From Leucobacter chromiisoli (lineage in GTDB: Bacteria > Actinomycetota > Actinomycetes > Actinomycetales > Microbacteriaceae): 64,000 bases of DNA. Numbering within the stretch: position 1 is the stretch's first letter; every line of letters starts with the position of its first letter. Positions 56,847 to 64,000 of this stretch are shown piece after piece. A model generated the notes under the pieces. It had not been told where the DNA came from and did not search any database. It saw nothing but the letters and a program-made list of their open reading frames with translations. Made by a program: the position numbers and the translations under genes. The DNA lies in assembly GCF_016522505.1 (NCBI RefSeq), contig NZ_JAEHOH010000003.1, positions 124,001 through 188,000 on the forward strand. Reading direction: 5' to 3'.

Positions 56847-58286
56847 ATGATCCAGCGCGCAGATGCTCATCTCGAGGCATGGAAGGCCAAGCAGGAGCTC
56901 GCCGAGCGGATGATCCCGCTCATCGGTCAGCTGTATCGGGACCACGACGTCGTGATGTCGGTCCACGGCCGCACGCTGGTCGGCCAGTCGGCCATCGACA
57001 TCATCAGGGCGCACCGCTTCGCGCGCAAGATCGACGAGGTCGAGCTGCCACTGGAGGAGACGCTGCGCGTCGTGGAGGCGCTCGCCGCCATCCAGCCCGG
57101 CCCCGTGTCCCTCGACCTCGCGCTGCTCGCCAAGGGCTTCCGCGACTCGGGCGCGAGCGACCTCGAGGCCTACCTCCGCGAGCAGCTGGGCGACGCGCTC
57201 CACGCGGCCCCGACGACGGGCACCGACGTGGTGCTCTACGGCTTCGGTCGCATCGGCCGTCTGCTCGCCCGCATCATCATCGATCACTCCGGAAGCGGCA
57301 ACACGCTCAACCTGCGCGCCATCGTCGTGCGCAGGGGCTCCGAGAACGACCTCGTCAAGCGCGCGAACCTGCTGCGCCGCGACTCGGTGCACGGCCCCTT
57401 CAACGGCACGATCACGGTGCTCGAGGACGAGAACGCGATCCTCGCGAACGGCGTGCGGATCCAGGTGATCTACTCCGACGACCCGGCGTCGGTCGACTAC
57501 ACGCAGTACGGGATCGAGAACGCCATCCTCGTCGACAACACCGGCCGCTGGCGCGATGCGGAGGGGCTGGGCCAGCACCTGCGCAACCGGGGGATCTCCC
57601 GGGTGCTGCTCACCGCTCCGGGCAAGGGCGACATGCTCAACATCGTCTACGGCGTCAACAACGGGAGCATCACCGACGAGCACCGGATCCTGAGCGCCGC
57701 CTCGTGCACGACGAACGCGATCACGCCCGTGCTGAAGGTGATGAACGATCACTTCGGGGTGAAGCTCGGCCACGTCGAGACCGTGCACTCCTACACGAAC
57801 GATCAGAACCTGATCGACAACTTCCACAAGGGGGATCGCCGCGGGCGCTCCGCCGCCCTGAACATGGTGCTCACCGAGACGGGCGCGGCGAAGGCGGTGG
57901 CGAAGGCCCTGCCCGAGCTCGAGGGCAAGCTCACCGGCAACGCGATCCGGGTGCCCACGCCCGACGTGTCGATGGCGATCCTCAACCTCCAGCTCGAGCG
58001 GGAGACGAGCCGCGAGGAACTCAACGATCTGCTCAGGCAGGTGTCGCTCACGGGTGCGCTGCGCACCCAGATCGACTTCGTCGAGTCGCCCGAGATCGTC
58101 TCCACCGACTTCGTCGGCTCCAACCGGGCCGGCATCGTCGACGGGCTCGCCACGATCGTCACCGGCAGCAGCTGCGTGCTGTACGTCTGGTACGACAACG
58201 AGTACGGCTACAGCTGCCAGGTGGTGCGCATCATCGAGCAGCTCTCGGGCAACCATCCGGCTCACCGGCCCGCACTCGAGGGGTGA
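56847..58286 (+). CDS. gapB: Glyceraldehyde-3-phosphate dehydrogenase, GapB-like with N-terminal extension
   Basis: A 479-residue dehydrogenase. The first ~125 residues are a helical extension not found in glycolytic GapA. The Rossmann motif VVLYGFGRIGRLLARI follows, then the catalytic Cys287 in SAASCTTNAITPV and WYDNEYGYSCQVVRI near the C-terminus. The length and extension match the C. glutamicum GapB type, which prefers NADP and acts in gluconeogenesis. The gene is monocistronic, divergent from the met operon. Confidence 0.9.
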   Translation: MIQRADAHLEAWKAKQELAERMIPLIGQLYRDHDVVMSVHGRTLVGQSAIDIIRAHRFARKIDEVELPLEETLRVVEALAAIQPGPVSLDLALLAKGFRDSGASDLEAYLREQLGDALHAAPTTGTDVVLYGFGRIGRLLARIIIDHSGSGNTLNLRAIVVRRGSENDLVKRANLLRRDSVHGPFNGTITVLEDENAILANGVRIQVIYSDDPASVDYTQYGIENAILVDNTGRWRDAEGLGQHLRNRGISRVLLTAPGKGDMLNIVYGVNNGSITDEHRILSAASCTTNAITPVLKVMNDHFGVKLGHVETVHSYTNDQNLIDNFHKGDRRGRSAALNMVLTETGAAKAVAKALPELEGKLTGNAIRVPTPDVSMAILNLQLERETSREELNDLLRQVSLTGALRTQIDFVESPEIVSTDFVGSNRAGIVDGLATIVTGSSCVLYVWYDNEYGYSCQVVRIIEQLSGNHPAHRPALEG

Positions 58287-58355
58287 TGCCTCTGAGGACG
58301 CCGCACGACCCGCACTGAGTTCACCACAGCCACCCCACTACTGAAAGGACCGCAC

Positions 58356-59198
58356 ATGTCCGAGAAGTACATCATCGGCGTCGATGGATCGGAACCGAGC
58401 CGGGTCGCGCTCGCCTGGGGCCTCGCCCGGGCGACCGAGCGCGGCGCCTCGGTCGAGCTGCTGCACGTGGCCGACGACTCGTTCCTCTCCGAGAGCGTCG
58501 CCTTCCTCTCGGAGGCCCAGCAGGCGTCGCAGCAGATGCTCGAAGCCGAGCGCGAGTACGCGCAGAGCCTGGGCTTCGCCGGCGAGATCACCGGCACCGC
58601 CGTCGTCGGACACCCCATCGCCGAGGTCGAGGAGGCGTCGAAGCGCGCCAACCTCCTGATCCTCGGCGCCCACCACGGCAGCCGCCTCGCGGGCTCCTTC
58701 TTCGGCACCCGCGCGGTGAAGGTCGCGGCGGTCGCGCACTGCCCCGTCGCGGTCATCCCGCAGACGCAGGTGAAGCCGAACCGCGGCATCGTGGTCGGCG
58801 TCGACGGATCCGAGCCGGCCCGGAAGGCGATCGCCTACGCCGCCGAGGAGGCCGACCGCAGGGGGCTGCCCCTCGTCGCGGTCTACGCCTGGATGCCGCC
58901 GCTCACCCCCGGTCTGGAGTACCTCTGGAGCGAGGAGCTGGTCGAGTCGCAGCGCACGGCCGCCGAGGAGGCCATCGCGATCGGAACCGCCGGCCTGGCC
59001 CAGCGCTATCCCGACCTGGAGGTCCGCCGCGAGATCGTGCAGTCTCCCCCGGTGGCGGCGCTCGTGAAGGCGGCCGAGGGCGCCGAGCTCCTCGTCGTCG
59101 GCAGCCGCGGGCGCGGCGGGATCTCCCGTCTGCTCCTGGGCTCCGTGAGCCACGGGGTGCTGCAGGCGCTGCCCTGCCCCACGGTGATCACCCGCTAG
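58356..59198 (+). CDS. Universal stress protein, two UspA domains
   Basis: A 280-residue protein made of two Usp domains (about 1-135 and 140-280). Both keep the ATP-binding signature: GAHHGSRLAGSFFG in the first, GSRGRGGISRLLLGSVSHG in the second; both open with GVDGSEP. Probably an ATP-binding stress protein induced in stationary phase or low oxygen; no specific regulator box is identified. The ATG follows GAAAGGA. Confidence 0.93.
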   Translation: MSEKYIIGVDGSEPSRVALAWGLARATERGASVELLHVADDSFLSESVAFLSEAQQASQQMLEAEREYAQSLGFAGEITGTAVVGHPIAEVEEASKRANLLILGAHHGSRLAGSFFGTRAVKVAAVAHCPVAVIPQTQVKPNRGIVVGVDGSEPARKAIAYAAEEADRRGLPLVAVYAWMPPLTPGLEYLWSEELVESQRTAAEEAIAIGTAGLAQRYPDLEVRREIVQSPPVAALVKAAEGAELLVVGSRGRGGISRLLLGSVSHGVLQALPCPTVITR

Positions 59199-59219
59199 CG
59201 ACGCGACCGCGTGAGACGC

Positions 59220-59269
59220 GCCGGGGTGCGGCCGCGACGGACCGATCGGGGTTCCGGCCGCGCCCCGGC
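59220..59269 (+). terminator. Possible terminator after the universal stress protein
   Basis: Fourteen-base arms GCCGGGGTGCGGCC / GGCCGCGCCCCGGC with one G.U-compatible mismatch and a 22-base loop, 21 bases past the stop. The long loop lowers confidence. Confidence 0.4.
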
Positions 59270-59287
59270 ATCGAGGCAGGAGGCAGG

Positions 59288-59983
59288 ATGGTCGAGCAGA
59301 GGTCCGAGGAGCGCGCGCTCGAGACGGTGATGGCGGAGCTCGCCGAGCTCGAGGATCCGAGGATGCGCGCGGTGAACGAGAAGCACGGCGACGATCACGG
59401 GGTCAACCTCACGAGGCTGCGCGCCGTCGCGAAGCGCCTCAAGACGGACCAGGATCTCGCCGAGCGGCTCTGGGCCACGGGCGACACGGCCGCCCGGCTC
59501 CTCGCGATCCTGATCTGCCGACCGCGGGCGTTCACGCAGCAGCAGCTCGACGAGATGCTGCGCGATGCCCGCTCCCCGAAGGTGCACGACTGGCTGGTGA
59601 ACTACGTCGTGAAGAAGCACCCGAGCGCCGAGGCGCTGCGGCTCGCGTGGGAGGCCGATGCCGACCCCGTCGTCGCCAGCGCCGGCTGGGCGCTCACGGT
59701 CGAGCGCGTGGTGAAGCGGCCCGAGGGGCTCGACCTCTCCGGCTGCCTCGACGTCGTCGAGGCCGAGATGCGGGACGCGCCCGAGCGGCTGCAGTGGGCG
59801 ATGAACCACTGCCTCGCCGAGATCGGGATCCGCAACCCCGGCCTGCGCGCTCGGGCCCTCGAGATCGGAGAGCGCCTGCAGGTGCTGCGCGACTATCCGA
59901 CGCCCGCCGGGTGCACCTCGCCCTACGCGCCGACCTGGATCTCGGAGATGGTGAACCGCCAGACCGCGAAGGACGCGTCGTGA
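59288..59983 (+). CDS. DNA alkylation repair protein (AlkD-like HEAT repeat)
   Basis: A 231-residue all-helical protein of the AlkD/AlkC-like HEAT-repeat family: DHGVNLTRLRAVAKRLKTDQ, ARLLAILICRPRAF and VHDWLVNYVVKKHP. AlkD glycosylases excise positively charged alkylated bases; the catalytic Asp is not certain here, so activity is inferred. The stop shares GTGA with the metallo-beta-lactamase gene, giving a two-gene operon. Confidence 0.85.
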   Translation: MVEQRSEERALETVMAELAELEDPRMRAVNEKHGDDHGVNLTRLRAVAKRLKTDQDLAERLWATGDTAARLLAILICRPRAFTQQQLDEMLRDARSPKVHDWLVNYVVKKHPSAEALRLAWEADADPVVASAGWALTVERVVKRPEGLDLSGCLDVVEAEMRDAPERLQWAMNHCLAEIGIRNPGLRARALEIGERLQVLRDYPTPAGCTSPYAPTWISEMVNRQTAKDAS

Positions 59984-60621
59984 GCGGCGCCCGCGTCGAG
60001 CGCGTGGTCACGCGCGGACTGCTCGTCCGCGAGGGGCCGGGGATCCCGATCGAGAACAACGTCTGGATCGTCGGCGACGACTCCGAGGCCATCGTGATCG
60101 ACGCCGCGCACGACGCCGCCGCGATCGCCGAGGCGGTCGGCGACCGGCGCGTGGCGGCGGTGCTGCTGACCCACGGCCACGAGGATCACATCAACGCCGC
60201 GATCGAGACCGCCCGCCTGGTCGACGCGCCCCTGCACCTGCACGCCGACGACCGCTTCCTGTGGGAGGAGCTGCACGACACCCCGCCCGACGCCGAGCTG
60301 ACCGAGGGTGCGCGGTTCGAGACCGGCGGCCTCGAGCTCGTCACGGTGCACACGCCGGGTCACACGCCCGGCTCCGTGTGCTTCGTCGCGCCCGAGCTGG
60401 GCACGGTGCTCACGGGAGACACCCTGTTCGACGGCGGGCCGGGCGCGACCCGCTGGCGCTACAGCAGCTTCCCGCAGATCATCTCCTCGATCAGCTCGAA
60501 GCTGTTCTCCCTTCCGGAGGACACGGTCGCGCTGCCGGGGCACGGCGCGGCCACCACCATCGGCGCGGAGCGGGCCCGTCTCGCCGCCTGGGTCAACCGC
60601 CCCTGCGGCGCGAAGCCCTGA
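59980..60621 (+). CDS. MBL-fold metallo-hydrolase
   Basis: A 213-residue metallo-beta-lactamase-fold hydrolase: THGHEDHINAA (metal ligands), VHTPGHTPGSVCF, TGDTLFDGG and GHGAATTIG. The glyoxalase II-like pattern suggests a thioester or similar substrate, but none can be assigned. The GTG start has AAGGA upstream and overlaps the AlkD-like gene. Confidence 0.9.
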   Translation: MSGARVERVVTRGLLVREGPGIPIENNVWIVGDDSEAIVIDAAHDAAAIAEAVGDRRVAAVLLTHGHEDHINAAIETARLVDAPLHLHADDRFLWEELHDTPPDAELTEGARFETGGLELVTVHTPGHTPGSVCFVAPELGTVLTGDTLFDGGPGATRWRYSSFPQIISSISSKLFSLPEDTVALPGHGAATTIGAERARLAAWVNRPCGAKP

Positions 60622-60629
60622 GCCCGCCG

Positions 60630-62531
60630 CTACGGCTTCCTGCGGGGGAACGCCCCCTTCGAGCGCGAGAGCCGGTAGTCGATGCGGGTGTCGACGTACG
60701 ACTCGAACTCGCTGTTGTCGGTGAGGTTCTGCGTGAAGTCCCCGGCGAGCCGGCCCGTCACGTGCCCCGCGATGTGCTCGGTGACCCGGTCGAGGCGCTC
60801 CATGCGCTCGGCCCGCTCGAGCACCTTGTCGTCGACCCGCAGCGCGCGGATCGTCGCCCAGCTCATAAGCAGCAGGATCACGCTGAACGGCAGCGCCGTG
60901 GCGAGCGCCGCGGCCTGGAGCGACTGCAGGCCTCCGGCGATCAGCAGCGCGATCGCGACGAGCCCCTCGAGCACGGCCCACACCACGCGCGACCAGGTCG
61001 GCGGGTTCGGGTGGCCGCCGGAGGCGAGCATGTCGACGACGAGCGACCCCGAGTCGGAGGAGGTGATGAAGAAGATCGCGACGAGCAGGATCCCGACCAC
61101 CGAGAACACGGTGCCCCACGGCAGGTCCCCGAGGATCTGGAAGAGCGCGCTCTCGACGCTCACCTCGCCGTCCTGGACGAGATCCCCCGCTCCGAACAGC
61201 TGGCGGAAGAGGCCGGAGCCGCCCATCACCGAGAACCAGAGGAAGCCCACGAGCGTCGGCACGAGCAGCACGCCGGCGATGAACTGCCGCACCGTGCGGC
61301 CGCGGGAGATGCGGGCGATGAAGATGCCCACGAACGGCGACCACGAGATCCACCAGCCCCAGTAGAAGATGGTCCAGTTGGCGAACCAGCTGGTCGCCTC
61401 GCCGCGCTGGAAGGCGCCGACGTCGAAGGTCATCCCCATGAAGTTCGCGAGGTAGAGGCCGATCGACTCGGTGAACGTCTGGAAGAGGAACAGCGTGGGC
61501 CCGAGCAGCAACAGGCTGATGAGCAGGACGCCCGCCAGCGACAGGTTGATGTTCGAGAGCCACTTCATGCCCGCGCCCACACCGCTGATCACCGAAGCCA
61601 TCGCGATGAAGGTGATGACCAGGATGAGGATCACGAGCAGCGTGTTGTCGACCCGATCGACGACGCCGATCTCCGCCATGCCCGCCGAGATCTGCTGCAC
61701 GCCGAGTCCCAGCGAGGTCGCGACCCCGAAGACCGTGCCGAAGATGGCGAGGATGTCGATCACGTCGCCCGTCCAGCCCTTCACGCGGTCGCCGAAGAGC
61801 GGCTCGAGGGCCCACCGGATCGAGACCGGGCGGCCGCGGCGGTGGATCGCGTAGGCGATCGAGAGGCCGATGATCGCGTAGATCGACCAGGGGTGCAGGC
61901 CCCAGTGCACGAAGGTCTGCGCCATGGCGAGGCCCGCGAGCTCCGCCTCGTCGCCCTGCCAGCCCGGCTTCGGGTCGACCGTCGCGTAGGTCAGCGGCTC
62001 GCCGACGCCGTAGAACACGAGGCCGATGCCCATGCCCGCGGCGAAGAGCATCGCGAACCACGACAGCACGCCGAACTCGGGCTCGTCGTCGTCGAGGCCG
62101 AGCCTGATGCGGCCGAGCCGCGAGAGCCCGATCACGACGGCGATCGCGATGAACGCGCCGATGATGAGCATGTAGTACCAGCCGAGGTTCGCCACGATCC
62201 ACCCCTGGACCGAGCCGAACGCGCGATCGGCGGCGTCGGGCCAGAAGAAGGCGAACGCCACCACGCCGAGGATGACGATGAGCGAGGGCCAGAACACCCG
62301 CGGCGAGATCATGCCGCGACCGATGTGCACTCCCTGGCTGCGCAGCTTGGCGGTGATCCGCTCGTCGGAGTCCTCCTCCTCGATGTGGACGGCCCGATGC
62401 AGGTGGACGGTGTCGGGGAGGTTCGGGTCGCCGCCGAAGACGGCGGTGAACTCGCCCTGCGGCGAGAGCTCGCCCGGCGATTCGGGGGTCTCGTCGGCGG
62501 GGGGCTCGGGGCTTCGCTCGTCGGAGCTCAT
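60630..62531 (-). CDS. BCCT family transporter (betaine/choline/carnitine type)
   Basis: A 633-residue membrane transporter of the BetP/BCCT family, with about 12 hydrophobic segments after a ~70-residue acidic N-terminal region. The glycine-rich MGIGLVFYGVGEP loop and the substrate/sodium region FYWGWWISWSPFVGIFIARI are the family signature. The charged N-terminal and C-terminal tails may sense osmotic stress, as in BetP, but this is inference. It is a single-gene unit, convergent with the metallo-hydrolase gene. Confidence 0.94.
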   Translation of the reverse strand: MSSDERSPEPPADETPESPGELSPQGEFTAVFGGDPNLPDTVHLHRAVHIEEEDSDERITAKLRSQGVHIGRGMISPRVFWPSLIVILGVVAFAFFWPDAADRAFGSVQGWIVANLGWYYMLIIGAFIAIAVVIGLSRLGRIRLGLDDDEPEFGVLSWFAMLFAAGMGIGLVFYGVGEPLTYATVDPKPGWQGDEAELAGLAMAQTFVHWGLHPWSIYAIIGLSIAYAIHRRGRPVSIRWALEPLFGDRVKGWTGDVIDILAIFGTVFGVATSLGLGVQQISAGMAEIGVVDRVDNTLLVILILVITFIAMASVISGVGAGMKWLSNINLSLAGVLLISLLLLGPTLFLFQTFTESIGLYLANFMGMTFDVGAFQRGEATSWFANWTIFYWGWWISWSPFVGIFIARISRGRTVRQFIAGVLLVPTLVGFLWFSVMGGSGLFRQLFGAGDLVQDGEVSVESALFQILGDLPWGTVFSVVGILLVAIFFITSSDSGSLVVDMLASGGHPNPPTWSRVVWAVLEGLVAIALLIAGGLQSLQAAALATALPFSVILLLMSWATIRALRVDDKVLERAERMERLDRVTEHIAGHVTGRLAGDFTQNLTDNSEFESYVDTRIDYRLSRSKGAFPRRKP

Positions 62532-62744
62532 GGTCGGAAATCCGTTCTGTTGACAGCCGGCTTACCCGTCTACATTTGCGCGCTCTCCGGCGGGATGCAA
62601 CTTCGCGGCACCGGGGAACGGCTCCTCCGGGTCGAGATTCTCCCCGGTCATGGGCGTATTCCAGGTTCTTTCGCAGAGGACGACCGCGCTCGCCCGATCG
62701 GCGCCCCCTCGGCGTTCCGCCCGGCGGGCGTCCCGCCCGCCCGG

Positions 62745-63470
62745 TCAGGCCAGTGCGCGCGCCAGCAGCTGGTCGGCGTCGCGCTTCGGCCCCGTGAAGA
62801 ACGGCGTCTCCTCGATGACGTGCCGCCGCGCCCCCGTGGCGCGGAGCTCGCGCATGAGATCGACGATGCGGGTCAGGTCGTCCGCCTCGAACGCGAGCAG
62901 CCACTCGTAGTCGCCCAGCGCGAACGCCGACACCGTGTTCGCGAGCACGTCGCCGTAGTCGCGGGCGGCCGCGCCGTGCTCGCGCAGGAGCTCGCGACGC
63001 TCCGCATCGGGGAGCAGGTACCACTCGCGTCCGCGCACGAACGGGTAGACGCAGAGGTAGCCCTTGGGGTCGTCACCGGCGAGGAAGGCCGGCACGTGGC
63101 CCCGGTTGAACTCGGCCGCCCGGTGCACGCCGATGTTCGACCAGACGGGCTGCAGGCGCCCGTCGGTCCAGTCGAGCAGGGTGCGATAGGCCTGCTGCAG
63201 CGCTTCGGGGCTCGGTGCGTGCCACCACACGAGCACGTCGGCGTCGGCCCGGTAGCCCGAGACGTCGTACCAGCCGCGGGTCGTCAGCCCCTCGATCTCC
63301 TCGAGGCGCCCCAGCAGCCCGTGGACGGTGGCGCCGAGCGCGGCCGAGACGCCGAGCCTCGTGCGGGCGTGATCCTCGCGGAACACGGCGTACATGGTGT
63401 AGTTGGTGGCCGCGTTGATGGACTCGGCCACGTGGGAGTGGTCGACGTGGGGCCGGGGGCTCTCGTGCAT
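62745..63470 (-). CDS. hemQ: Coproheme decarboxylase (HemQ, chlorite dismutase-like)
   Basis: A 241-residue protein of the chlorite dismutase superfamily. It converts coproheme to heme b in the coproporphyrin-dependent pathway of Actinobacteria and Firmicutes. Conserved stretches are TMYAVFREDHA, DVLVWWHAPSPEALQ, PFVRGREWYLLP (heme-pocket region) and YEWLLAFEADDL. The ATG follows AGAGAGGA. It is located right after hemH, its pathway partner. Confidence 0.93.
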   Translation of the reverse strand: MHESPRPHVDHSHVAESINAATNYTMYAVFREDHARTRLGVSAALGATVHGLLGRLEEIEGLTTRGWYDVSGYRADADVLVWWHAPSPEALQQAYRTLLDWTDGRLQPVWSNIGVHRAAEFNRGHVPAFLAGDDPKGYLCVYPFVRGREWYLLPDAERRELLREHGAAARDYGDVLANTVSAFALGDYEWLLAFEADDLTRIVDLMRELRATGARRHVIEETPFFTGPKRDADQLLARALA

Positions 63471-63487
63471 GACGCGGATTCCTCTCT

Positions 63488-64000
63488 CTAGTCTTCCGCG
63501 CCGGCGATCACGGGGATGCCGGTCACCTCGCCGTGACGCATGCGGCAGCTCCCGGGCGGCGCCTCGTCGGGGAACGCGCCCAGCTCGCCCACCGTCACCG
63601 GCACGGTCTCCTCGCCTCGCTCCCGCGCGGCCCGCTCGACGATCATGTCGACGATCCCCGAGACGAACGTCTCGCGCACGCCGACCGTCGCCGCGCGGGC
63701 CGCCTGGATCCCGAGCCCCGCGGCGGTCTCGGCGGCCTCGATGTCGAGGTCGTAGGCGACCTCCATGTGATCCGAGATGAACCCGATGGGCGCGATCACG
63801 ACCTTCCGCTCGCCCGCCGCCGCGAGCTCCTCGAGCAGGTCGTTCACGTCGGGCTCGAGCCACGGCACCCGCGGGTCGCCCGAACGCGAGCAGTAGGCGA
63901 GCGATGAGGCGACGGGGGCGCCGAGCTCCTCGCAGAGCGCGGCGTCGATCGTCGCCCGCACGTCCTCGTGCTGCTCGCGGTACCCGGGCCCGGTCGCCGC
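63488..64000 (-). CDS. hemH: Ferrochelatase, C-terminal part (5' end beyond window)
   Basis: About 170 residues of the coproporphyrin-type ferrochelatase C-terminus are visible. The frame is open to the window edge. It contains GYREQHEDVRATIDAALCEE, SLAYCSRSGDPRVPWLEPDV and the metal/porphyrin-site VVIAPIGFISDHMEVAYDLD. It inserts iron into coproporphyrin III, immediately before HemQ. The stop lies 17 bases before the hemQ ATG. Confidence 0.92.
   Translation of the reverse strand, partial: AATGPGYREQHEDVRATIDAALCEELGAPVASSLAYCSRSGDPRVPWLEPDVNDLLEELAAAGERKVVIAPIGFISDHMEVAYDLDIEAAETAAGLGIQAARAATVGVRETFVSGIVDMIVERAARERGEETVPVTVGELGAFPDEAPPGSCRMRHGEVTGIPVIAGAED

Overview
The window is a high-GC (about 70 %), gene-dense stretch of an actinobacterial chromosome. 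Gene content and order suggest family Microbacteriaceae, possibly Leucobacter or a close relative. The markers are septation protein SepH, the DUF3093/3710/3159/4193/4191 proteins, HrdB-type sigma factor next to a PAC2 protein, GlnE with two glutamine synthetases, and HemQ beside ferrochelatase. GTG starts and 1-4 bp stop/start overlaps are common. The taxon is inferred from remembered gene order, not from a search. I see no tRNA, rRNA, CRISPR array, prophage or intact insertion sequence.

Layout. 1-6.3 kb: the end of a fused beta-oxidation enzyme, dxs and aconitase. 6.3-10.7 kb: DUF3159 and DUF3710 proteins, dUTPase, DUF3093 and DUF4193 proteins, sepH. 10.8-17.3 kb: a phosphodiesterase, then convergent type II topoisomerase A and B subunits with a truncated DUF559-like gene between them, bounded by two related palindromic elements. 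17.5-27.4 kb: the primary sigma factor, a PAC2 protein, dihydrolipoyl dehydrogenase, a two-lipoyl-domain acyltransferase, an unrecognised protein, DUF4191, RDD and glnA.

27.5-39.9 kb is a catabolic block. It has a BMP-type nucleoside-like ABC importer with cytidine deaminase, VOC, FAH-superfamily and semialdehyde dehydrogenase genes on the minus strand. Divergent from it are a 2-hydroxyacid dehydrogenase, a FadR-type regulator, an SDR and a 2-oxoglutarate-semialdehyde-type dehydrogenase. An ArsR/SRPBCC pair, a 25-codon gene, a VIT1/CCC1 transporter and another SDR follow. The whole block separates glnA from glnE and glnA2, which are usually close neighbours, so it looks like an accessory insertion.

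43.2-64 kb returns to core genes: glnE, glnA2, map, an ABC exporter, a broken HhH-type nuclease gene, RNase P RNA, Nif3 and its coiled-coil partner, the methionine importer metNIQ, a GapB-like dehydrogenase, a stress protein, an AlkD-like and a metallo-hydrolase pair, a BCCT transporter, hemQ and the end of hemH.

The genes that most clearly work together are these. GlnE would adenylylate the glutamine synthetase at 25.9 kb, which keeps the target tyrosine. The dehydrogenase and acyltransferase are 2-oxo acid dehydrogenase subunits. The catabolic block probably imports a nucleoside- or sugar-acid-like compound and oxidises it to 2-oxoglutarate.
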